A stretch of 64,000 bases of DNA. It comes from Prauserella marina (GTDB lineage: Bacteria > Actinomycetota > Actinomycetes > Mycobacteriales > Pseudonocardiaceae). The notes under the pieces are model-generated. The model was not told where the DNA came from. It saw only the letters and a program-made list of their open reading frames with translations, and made no database searches. How positions within the stretch are numbered: the first letter of the stretch is position 1; every line of letters begins with the position of its first letter. The stretch lies in assembly GCF_002240355.1 (NCBI RefSeq), contig NZ_CP016353.1:4813001-4877000 (forward strand). Reading direction: 5' to 3'. Below are positions 1 through 6,106 of the stretch, piece by piece. A program made the position numbers and the translations under genes.

Positions 1-399
1 GGTAGCTACGAATACCTGATCAGCCGGGACAGCAGCAGGCTGCTGACGATCTCCAGGGCAGCGGAAGGCACTGTCCTGCGACTGTGGGACACCGCTAGCG
101 GGAACCAGATCCGGCAGCCCATCGACATCCACGTCAACCTGGACGCGATGGAAGCCCACAGCATCCTCAGCCCCGACGATCGCACGATCATGACCATCGA
201 ACGCAGCGAGGTGCGGTTGTGGGACGCGGAGAACGGGCGCGAGCTCGGCTCCATCGACGCTGACCACGCGCGAACCGACGAATCCGAAGAGGACGAAGAC
301 TCCGAAATCCACTCGGCGAGGTTCAGCCCCGACGGGAAGACACTGGCGACGGCCAACGACGACCACACCCTGCGGCTCTGGAAGATACCGGAGCGCTGA
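1..399 (+). CDS. WD40-repeat protein, C-terminal fragment (5' end outside window)
   Basis: The frame is open from base 1 to the TGA at 397-399 and gives 132 residues; the gene starts upstream of the window. Three blade-like units end in WD40 signatures: 'VLRLWD' near residue 37, 'EVRLWD' near 76 and 'TLRLWK' at the C-terminus. The last is preceded by 'FSPDGKTLATA', the usual inner-strand motif. An acidic insert (DESEEDEDSE) sits between the last two blades. WD40 propellers are protein-interaction scaffolds; in actinomycetes such tails often follow NB-ARC/AAA or kinase domains, but that part is not visible here. Two hairpins follow the stop. An internal ATG at 148 exists but would split a blade, so the whole open frame is taken. 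Confidence 0.88.
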   Translation, partial: GSYEYLISRDSSRLLTISRAAEGTVLRLWDTASGNQIRQPIDIHVNLDAMEAHSILSPDDRTIMTIERSEVRLWDAENGRELGSIDADHARTDESEEDEDSEIHSARFSPDGKTLATANDDHTLRLWKIPER

Positions 400-414
400 C
401 CCGACGAGGCGCAA

Positions 415-431
415 CCGTTGCGGCGCAACGG
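415..431 (+). terminator. Stem-loop after the WD40 gene
   Basis: Seven-base perfect arms CCGTTGC (415-421) and GCAACGG (425-431) enclose a GGC loop, 16 bases after the WD40 stop codon. There is no U-tract, as is usual in high-GC actinomycetes. Confidence 0.45.
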
Positions 432-433
432 AT

Positions 434-463
434 TCGCGTGGCCACGGCGCCGTGGCCACGCGA
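434..463. terminator. Perfect palindrome, bidirectional terminator between convergent genes
   Basis: Bases 434-463 form a perfect 15+15 inverted repeat without a spacer; the left arm is TCGCGTGGCCACGGC. It lies between the WD40 stop (399, + strand) and the methyltransferase stop (470, - strand), so it can serve both transcripts. Its position and symmetry are seen; termination activity is inferred. Confidence 0.7.
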
Positions 464-469
464 GCGCCG

Positions 470-1294
470 TCAGTTCTTGCGGCCGACTCCACCGGTCATG
501 AACCGCACGCCGATGGTGGTGGCGTCGGTGACGAGCTCGTCGGGCCGCCACAGCGGCAAGGGCACGATGCCGGGAGGCAGAATCTCCATGCCGTCGAAGA
601 ATTCCGCGAGTTCGGCCGGGGTGCGCACCCTGCCGGTGCCGAGCTGCGACAGCAGAACCCGTTCCAGCTCCTCGCTTTCCGGCGAGTCACTGAGCCTGGT
701 GAAGTTGGTGATGAAGAAGTAGGAGCCGGAGGGAACGGCGTCGAGCAGCGCCGACACGAGCCCCTTCGGGTCTTCCTCGTCCATGAGGTGATGCAGGATC
801 CCGCACAGCATCACGCACACCGGCTGGTCGAAGTCCAGCAACTCGCGCAGGTCGGGGTGAGCGAGCACCTCGGCGGGATTGCGAATGTCGGCGGTGACGA
901 CCTTCGTGTTCGGGTTGTCGGCGAGGATCGCCCTGCCGTGGGCGAGCACGATGGGGTCGATGTCGACGTAGACGACCTTGGCTTCCGGGTTGGCCTCCTG
1001 CGCGACCTCGTGCGTGTTGCGCGCGGTGGGCAGTCCCGAACCGAGGTCGAGGAACTGGGTGATTCCCTTGTCCTTGGCAAGAAAGCGCACCACCCGATGC
1101 AGGAGCGCCCTGTTGTGCAACGCGATTTCCTTGAGCTCCGGCATGACCCCGAGGCTGGCCTCGGCGACCTGCCTGTCGATCGCGTAGTTGTCCTTGCCGT
1201 TGAGCATCACGTCGTAGACCCGCGCGGCGGTCGGCAGGCCGTCGTCGAGCACGACGACCTCGGACTCGCTCGGTGTGGTGTGGTCGGTAGACAT
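470..1294 (-). CDS. SAM-dependent methyltransferase, DUF574/SAV2177-like family
   Basis: 274 residues with an ATG start. The N-terminal 'PTAARVYDVMLNGKDNYAIDR' region and the motif-I segment 'QFLDLGSGLPT' (near residue 100), followed by an acidic 'VVYVDIDPIVL' strand end, are typical of the actinobacterial DUF574 (Methyltransf_19) family. These are Rossmann-fold SAM-binding proteins that are common in Streptomyces and relatives, with mostly unknown substrates. The segment 'CVMLCGILHHLMDE' corresponds to the post-motif strand. Length is normal for the family. It is a single gene, convergent with the WD40 gene and sharing its palindromic terminator. Family assignment is firm; substrate is unknown. 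Confidence 0.9.
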   Translation of the reverse strand: MSTDHTTPSESEVVVLDDGLPTAARVYDVMLNGKDNYAIDRQVAEASLGVMPELKEIALHNRALLHRVVRFLAKDKGITQFLDLGSGLPTARNTHEVAQEANPEAKVVYVDIDPIVLAHGRAILADNPNTKVVTADIRNPAEVLAHPDLRELLDFDQPVCVMLCGILHHLMDEEDPKGLVSALLDAVPSGSYFFITNFTRLSDSPESEELERVLLSQLGTGRVRTPAELAEFFDGMEILPPGIVPLPLWRPDELVTDATTIGVRFMTGGVGRKN

Positions 1295-1450
1295 TTCTTG
1301 CGTCGTCTCCTCGTCATCCTCGGCGCATCGCGGTGCCCGACATCGTAGAGGTCACGATGCCACACCCTGTGTCGGGAGTCACCAGCCCTCCGTTTTCGTT
1401 GCCCCGTATGGCACCTTCGACAACGACCTGCGCCTACTGTCCGTGACATC

Positions 1451-1479
1451 GGCGATTACCTTGCGGCACAAGGGTCGCC
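1451..1479 (-). terminator. Terminator-like hairpin after the NAD(P)-binding gene
   Basis: Nested arms GGCGA (1451-1455)/TCGCC (1475-1479) and CCTTG (1459-1463)/CAAGG (1469-1473) lie just beyond the stop codon at 1487-1489, on the side the minus-strand transcript runs out of the gene. Confidence 0.5.
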
Positions 1480-1486
1480 GGATACG

Positions 1487-2128
1487 TCAGTAGGCCGCTG
1501 TGAATCTGGCTCCGCGCGAACGCGGTGTCTCCGCCTCGTCCAGCAACGCCACCGCGAAATCCTCCAACGAGATGACCGAGGATCCTTCGTCGTCGACGAC
1601 GAGTTCGTCACCGCCACGGCGGTACCGGCCCGTTCGCTGCCCTGGTACGAGGGCGGCCGGCGGGCTCGCGTAGGTCCAGTCGGTACCTTCGGCCTCCGCG
1701 CACACGTCGAACTGGGCGAGGCAGGCGAGCGCGATGTCGCGATACCCGGCCGACAGGTACCTCGGGTCGTCGAGCACCCTGCGTCCCCCTGTTCCCGGTA
1801 CGACGAGACCGGCGGCCCCGCCGACGACGACAAGCCGGGTACCGGCCTTCGCGGAACCCGCGAGCAGGGCGCGCGTCATCGCCACCAACTCTTGCTCGCG
1901 TCCCTCTGCCGGCCGGGTAGCCGCGACGACGACGTCGTGTCCCTCGCTCAATGTCGCGACGGCGTCGGGGTCGCTCACGTCGCCGACAGCGACGGCGACC
2001 TCCCCGGGAAGCACCGAGGCGCGCTCAACCGACCTCACGACCGCGGTGACGCGGTGTCCTCGCCGCACTGCCTCGGCGACGACCCGTCCGCCGACGTTGC
2101 CGGTCGCACCGAACACGATGATGCGCAT
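1487..2128 (-). CDS. NAD(P)-binding Rossmann protein (NmrA/atypical SDR-like)
   Basis: 213 residues from the ATG at 2128. The N-terminus carries the dinucleotide-binding glycine motif 'GATGNVGG', followed by an Arg-rich helix 'AEAVRRGHRVTAVVRS', typical of the NAD(P)H-binding family (PF13460-type). No Tyr-x-x-x-Lys pair of classical SDRs is seen, so it may be a sensor or an atypical reductase. The frame can be extended to a GTG at 2155, but the ATG at 2128 has an AAAGGAAC Shine-Dalgarno-like sequence about 9 bases upstream and places the Rossmann strand at the extreme N-terminus, so I prefer it. It lies 36 bases behind the EamA-type transporter stop and is probably co-transcribed with it. Confidence 0.85.
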   Translation of the reverse strand: MRIIVFGATGNVGGRVVAEAVRRGHRVTAVVRSVERASVLPGEVAVAVGDVSDPDAVATLSEGHDVVVAATRPAEGREQELVAMTRALLAGSAKAGTRLVVVGGAAGLVVPGTGGRRVLDDPRYLSAGYRDIALACLAQFDVCAEAEGTDWTYASPPAALVPGQRTGRYRRGGDELVVDDEGSSVISLEDFAVALLDEAETPRSRGARFTAAY

Positions 2129-2164
2129 CTGATCCGTTCCTTTCGTTACTGTCACCGGTCGCCC

Positions 2165-3091
2165 TTACCTGGCGACCGGAGTCGGGGTTTCCTCGGGAAG
2201 AAGGGGCGCCTCCCGGCGTGGGCGCCGCGCGATTTGGGTGCTCGCCAGTGCCGCGAGCACGATGACCGCGCCCACCGCCTGGAGCGGTGTGAGCGACTGA
2301 CCTAGCGCAAGCCAGCCGAGCGCGGTCGCCACCACGGGACTGAGCAGGCCGAGGAACGCGGCGCTCGTCGGCGACATCATGCTGATGCCCCTGAACCACA
2401 ACGGGTAGGCGATCACGGCACCGACGATCATGAGGTAGCCGTAGCCGATGAGGTTCTGCCCGCTCAGGTCCGTCGGCGGGGTTCCTTCGACGAGGAGCAT
2501 CACCGGCAGCAGCACGAGCCCGCCCGCCACGAGTTGCCAGCCGGTCGTCGCCAGCGGCGACGCCGGTGAGCGCCAGCGCTTGCTCAGCACGACCCCGGTC
2601 GCCATCACCAGCGCGCCGCCGAGCGCCGCCAGTACACCGATGACGTCGAGCCGCGCCTGCGCCCTGAGCACGAGCAGGCTCACGCCCGCGACACCCGCGA
2701 TCCCCGCGAGCAGCATCCTCGTCGTCAGCTTTTCGCCGAGCAGCAGGAACGACAGCCCCATCGCGAGCAGCGGCTGGATCGCGTTGACCGTCGCGGCGAC
2801 CCCGCCGGGAAGCCGGTACGCGGCAAGGAAAAGCAGCGCGAAGAAGGCGCCGATGTTGAGGGTTCCGAGTACGAGCGAGCGCCACCACCACGACCCGCGT
2901 GGCAGCTTCCTGGTGACGGCGACGAGCAACAGCCCCGCCGGAAGCGCCCGCAGCACTGAGGCGGTGAGCGGCCGGTCGGGCGGCAGCAGCTCACTCGTCA
3001 CGGCATAGGTGGTTCCCCAGACCATCGGAGCGATCGCGGTCAGCAGCACGACGTTCCATCGGTTGTTTAGCACTAAGCTAAAGTAGCTCAC
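2165..3091 (-). CDS. EamA/RhaT-family (DMT superfamily) transporter
   Basis: 308 residues made almost entirely of about ten hydrophobic helices in two halves, with the typical family start 'APMVWGTTY', a central 'IGVLAALGGALVMATGVVLSKRW' repeat boundary and 'PVVATALGWLALGQSLTP' in the second half. These are the two EamA repeats of drug/metabolite exporters. It probably exports a small metabolite or drug; substrate unknown. The GTG at 3091 lies inside an operator-like repeat and has no clear ribosome site; GTG codons a few residues downstream are possible starts. It is divergent from the MarR gene at 3167, the classic arrangement of an exporter with its local repressor, and is followed by the NAD(P)-binding gene. 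Confidence 0.88.
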   Translation of the reverse strand: MSYFSLVLNNRWNVVLLTAIAPMVWGTTYAVTSELLPPDRPLTASVLRALPAGLLLVAVTRKLPRGSWWWRSLVLGTLNIGAFFALLFLAAYRLPGGVAATVNAIQPLLAMGLSFLLLGEKLTTRMLLAGIAGVAGVSLLVLRAQARLDVIGVLAALGGALVMATGVVLSKRWRSPASPLATTGWQLVAGGLVLLPVMLLVEGTPPTDLSGQNLIGYGYLMIVGAVIAYPLWFRGISMMSPTSAAFLGLLSPVVATALGWLALGQSLTPLQAVGAVIVLAALASTQIARRPRREAPLLPEETPTPVAR

Positions 3092-3138
3092 TGCTAAGCT
3101 ACTTGGCCAGACCTGTCAGGTACCTCACTGCTAAGGTA
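3066..3138. promoter_or_regulatory. Three inverted repeats, putative MarR operators
   Basis: The divergent intergenic region holds three dyads: TTTAGC/GCTAAA with spacer ACTAA (3066-3082); AAGTAGCT/AGCTACTT with spacer CACTGCTA (3081-3104); and TACCT/AGGTA with the same spacer CACTGCTA (3121-3138). The last two share the whole spacer, as expected of repeated binding sites. Lower GC here than in the flanking genes fits a regulatory region. Binding by the adjacent MarR protein is inferred from position. I found no convincing -10/-35 pair on either strand. Confidence 0.65.
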
Positions 3139-3166
3139 TTGACATGCGCCGTTCTGGACTTCCCCG

Positions 3167-3652
3167 ATGACCGACCACGTCGACCGCATCCTCGACCAGT
3201 GGGCGACACAGCGTCCGGACCTCGACGTATCGCCCATGGCGGTACTCGGCAGGATCAAGCGGTTCGCCCGCGTCGCGGAGGCCGAACTGGCCCGCACCTT
3301 CGCCGCGCACGGCCTCGACGCGGCCTCCTTCGACGTGCTCGCGACCCTGCGCCGCAACCCGCCGCCGCACCGGATGACGCCGACCGAGTTGATGCGCGAC
3401 GCCATGGTCACCTCGGGCGCGATCACGCAGCGGCTCGACCGGCTCCAGGATCGCGGGCTGGTGACGAGAGTCCGCAACGACGCGGACGGCAGAGGCGTTC
3501 ACGTCAGCCTCACCAAGGCGGGCAAGGTACTTGTCGACAAAGCACTTCCCGATCACCTCGCCACCGAGCAGCGGGTACTCGCGGCGCTGGGCACGCGGGA
3601 CCGCGACGAACTGGCCCGCATACTGCGGACGCTGCTGGAATCCTTCGACTGA
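3167..3652 (+). CDS. MarR-family transcriptional regulator
   Basis: 161 residues with an ATG start. Helical dimerisation ends flank a winged-helix domain at about residues 45-120. The recognition region reads 'MVTSGAITQRLDRLQDRGLV', followed by the wing 'RNDADGRGVHVSLTKAG', the DxRG-like signature of the MarR family. It probably represses the divergent EamA-type exporter operon and itself through the inverted repeats at 3066-3138, with release by a small ligand. The gene ends only 9 bases before the stop of the convergent hypothetical gene at 3662. Confidence 0.92.
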   Translation: MTDHVDRILDQWATQRPDLDVSPMAVLGRIKRFARVAEAELARTFAAHGLDAASFDVLATLRRNPPPHRMTPTELMRDAMVTSGAITQRLDRLQDRGLVTRVRNDADGRGVHVSLTKAGKVLVDKALPDHLATEQRVLAALGTRDRDELARILRTLLESFD

Positions 3653-3661
3653 CCGCGAAAA

Positions 3662-4045
3662 TCACGCCGGTCGGCCGCGAAGGGCGAACACCTCGTCGAA
3701 GACGCTCCACCCGTCGAACTCCTCGGCCCCGTCAATCAGCCCACCCCTGGCCGATACGCTCTCCAGCAGCGCCCTGACCGTGCCGGGCAAGTGCAGATTC
3801 AAGGTTCTGTCCGGCGCGGTGCCGACGCGTCCCGACGGGATCAGCCCGTCGGGAACGATCCGGCCGGGACCTTCCCGGAAAACGATCCGGAGCCGTCTTT
3901 TGGCCCCGTCAGGACGGATGCCGAGAATTTCGCGGCACCCGGCATAGCGGCCGTCGCCCAGCGCGTCGTGGTCGTGACGCAAGGACCAGAGGAACAGCCT
4001 GCCATCGACCACGAGCCGTCGCGCGCTCTTCTCCTTGCGGGCCAT
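3662..4045 (-). CDS. Small conserved-looking hypothetical protein
   Basis: 127 residues with an ATG start. I do not recognise a family. The sequence is basic at the N-terminus (MARKEKSARR), has no signal peptide or membrane segment, and alternates beta-like stretches (RLVVDGRLFLWSLRHDHD; RRLRIVFREGPG; RTLNLHLPGTVRALLE), suggesting a compact beta-rich fold. Codon use is strongly G/C at third positions, which supports coding. It follows the vWA gene on the same strand, but a 15-bp hairpin lies between them, so it may have its own promoter. No clear ribosome site is visible before the ATG. Confidence 0.65.
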   Translation of the reverse strand: MARKEKSARRLVVDGRLFLWSLRHDHDALGDGRYAGCREILGIRPDGAKRRLRIVFREGPGRIVPDGLIPSGRVGTAPDRTLNLHLPGTVRALLESVSARGGLIDGAEEFDGWSVFDEVFALRGRPA

Positions 4046-4058
4046 TGCCCGATGTTAG

Positions 4059-4094
4059 CGGCCGGTGACTCGGCCGAAACCGAGTCACCGGCCG
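4059..4094 (-). terminator. Strong 15-bp stem-loop behind the vWA gene
   Basis: Perfect arms CGGCCGGTGACTCGG (4059-4073) and its complement (4080-4094) enclose the six-base loop CCGAAA. It starts 6 bases after the vWA stop codon (4101-4103) in the minus direction. A U-tract is absent. This is the clearest intrinsic-terminator-like structure downstream of a single gene in the window. Confidence 0.7.
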
Positions 4095-4100
4095 AAGCGG

Positions 4101-6011
4101 TCACCACTGCCGCGGTGGCTCCTGTGCCCGCGCGGCCACGCGACCACGGCGGATCAGCAACACCGCGCCGAGCCCGGCGCCGGCCACGATCGCGCCACCG
4201 CTGAGCCACAGCCACAGCGGATCGATCGAGGACCCGGTGTCGGCGGCGGTCACGACGTTGTCCTCGGAAGGACCGCCCGCGCCCTCACCCTGCTCGCCGC
4301 CGGAGTCGGTGATCAGCCCACCTGGCTGGCCCTCCGGCGGCGCCGCGTACTGCGGACCTTGCGCCTGCTCGCCGGCGACGTTCACGTACAGCCTGATCGG
4401 AAGGGTTCCGCTGAACTCCTTCGTTCCGGCCTGCACCGTGATGTAGTGCCAGCCCGCGATGGCGGCGGCACTGCTGTCGTTCCGGTTGTCGTAGAGCACC
4501 TTCGGCATCGTCAGTTCGTCGGTCGACTCCTGCTCCTCGTGGATCACGACCGAAGAGGTGCTGTTGCCGGACACGGGAGAGCGCACCGAATTCCGGGTCG
4601 CGACATCGACGCTCAACACCTCGTCGATGGCCCTGCCGTCCACATTGACCTGTGCGCCGAGACTCTGTCCCCAGTCGAGATTCACCTTGTAGGTCGCCAT
4701 CTCCCCCGGACCGAGTTCGTCGGCATAGACGCCGGTTCCGGACAGCTCGGTGGCATCGTTGAAACTGCCGCCGCCGGTCACCGGCCGCTCGTCACCGGTG
4801 GGGAGTTCGAAAGGCACGTTCGCGGTGTTGGCCTCGGGGCCAGGAGCTCCCCGCAGCGGCGGTTCGAGGGTCACCAGCAGTTCGAGGTCGTAGCTCCACA
4901 CCTCCGGGTCGTCCGGCCCGCTTCGCTCGACGGCGAGCAGAACCTCGTCACCGGCATTGCAGTTCCGTGCTTCCTCGCCCACCCACGACAGGGTCGAGGT
5001 GACGTGCGAAACCCACATGGCCTCGGTTTCGCTGGAACTCTCGCATTCCTTGCCCGCGGTGTCGAGCAGCCGGGTCTCTACGGACACCACACCGTTGCTC
5101 TGGCTGTTGGGAATCACTGTCGTCGCAGCAAAGTGGACGGTGTAGTCCTTGGGTACGTTCAGCCGGTAGTACTTGGTCTGGTTCGGGTCGATGCCGTCGA
5201 TGTACTGCCCCGCCTTGATTTCCGGCGCCTGCGGGTAGTCCTCGGTCCCCGTAATCGGCGTGCCCTGCGCCTCGTAGGTCCGCTGGGCCCTGCTGACCAC
5301 CTGCGGCAACTGCTCTTCGAGCGAACCGGCATCACCGGCGTCGGTGTAGGTGCCGTTGCTCTTCTCCGCGATGCAGGAGAGTTGTTCCCTCGCCTCGTCG
5401 TCTACCTGGAATCCGACGGTGTGCACGGAAAGGTCGACGCCCTCGTCGGCAAGTTCCTCGGCGACCTCGCACGGATCGGGCGGGGCACAGGTGTCGAGGC
5501 CGTCGGAGATGAGTACGACCGCGCGCGGTCCCTCGTCGGGCAGTTCGTCGGCGGCGGCGCGCAGGGCGTTGCCGATGGGCGTGAACCCGGACGGCTCGAC
5601 GCCGTCGACGGTGCGCTTGAGCGCGTCCGCGTCGACCGGCCCGACCTCCTGAGCGGTCACGATGTCCTGGCAGCCCTCGGCCTTCTCGCTCTCACTCTCG
5701 CCTGTTTGCGTTCCATAAACCTGCAAACCAAGCTGCGCGGTCGAGTCGAGGCCGTCGATCAGGTTGTTCAACGCGGTTTTCGCCGCGTCCATCCTGGTCT
5801 CACCCGCCGAGGTCTCCCGCGTCATCGACCCCGAAGCGTCCAGCGTCACCATCACGGGCGCAAGCTGCTCGTCTTGCTCTTGTTCTTGCTGTTGCTGGTA
5901 CCTGTCGGCGGGCGTGGCCTGCGCGGGCACCGTGGTCAGCGCCGTGGCGAGAACCACGCCGAGCAAGCCCGCTCTGGCGAGGTTCCGCCGTGTCCTTTCC
6001 CGATTACTCAC
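4101..6011 (-). CDS. Secreted, membrane-anchored von Willebrand factor A domain protein
   Basis: 636 residues. The GTG start at 6011 is preceded four bases upstream by AGGAGG. An Arg-rich N-terminus and hydrophobic helix (about 14-30) ending in 'VPAQA' form a Sec signal peptide. A Gln/Glu-rich linker (QQQQEQEQDEQ) follows. The vWA domain (about 52-230) has an intact MIDAS metal site: D58-x-S60-x-S62 ('LDASGS'), the Thr of 'GFTPIG' and the Asp of 'ISDGLD'. A beta-rich extracellular region of about 350 residues follows, then a Pro/Gly/Glu linker and a C-terminal transmembrane helix (LWLWLSGGAIVAGAGLGAVLLI) with a basic tail. It should sit outside the cell, anchored by its C-terminus, and bind protein or glycan through a divalent metal. 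Partner unknown. It lies 95 bases behind the regulator at 6107-8875 on the same strand. Confidence 0.9.
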   Translation of the reverse strand: MSNRERTRRNLARAGLLGVVLATALTTVPAQATPADRYQQQQEQEQDEQLAPVMVTLDASGSMTRETSAGETRMDAAKTALNNLIDGLDSTAQLGLQVYGTQTGESESEKAEGCQDIVTAQEVGPVDADALKRTVDGVEPSGFTPIGNALRAAADELPDEGPRAVVLISDGLDTCAPPDPCEVAEELADEGVDLSVHTVGFQVDDEAREQLSCIAEKSNGTYTDAGDAGSLEEQLPQVVSRAQRTYEAQGTPITGTEDYPQAPEIKAGQYIDGIDPNQTKYYRLNVPKDYTVHFAATTVIPNSQSNGVVSVETRLLDTAGKECESSSETEAMWVSHVTSTLSWVGEEARNCNAGDEVLLAVERSGPDDPEVWSYDLELLVTLEPPLRGAPGPEANTANVPFELPTGDERPVTGGGSFNDATELSGTGVYADELGPGEMATYKVNLDWGQSLGAQVNVDGRAIDEVLSVDVATRNSVRSPVSGNSTSSVVIHEEQESTDELTMPKVLYDNRNDSSAAAIAGWHYITVQAGTKEFSGTLPIRLYVNVAGEQAQGPQYAAPPEGQPGGLITDSGGEQGEGAGGPSEDNVVTAADTGSSIDPLWLWLSGGAIVAGAGLGAVLLIRRGRVAARAQEPPRQW

Positions 6012-6106
6012 CGGGCCTCCTCACGTGATCACAACCATGTGTCGGCCCGTGAGACCCGCCATCGCGTTTACTGGTTGCAGACGCATCGGTCGCCGCTACA
6101 TTCGCG

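Noticed and set aside
3139-3144. TTGACA as a -35 box for the MarR gene
   Set aside because: No -10-like hexamer lies at the right spacing before the ATG at 3167.
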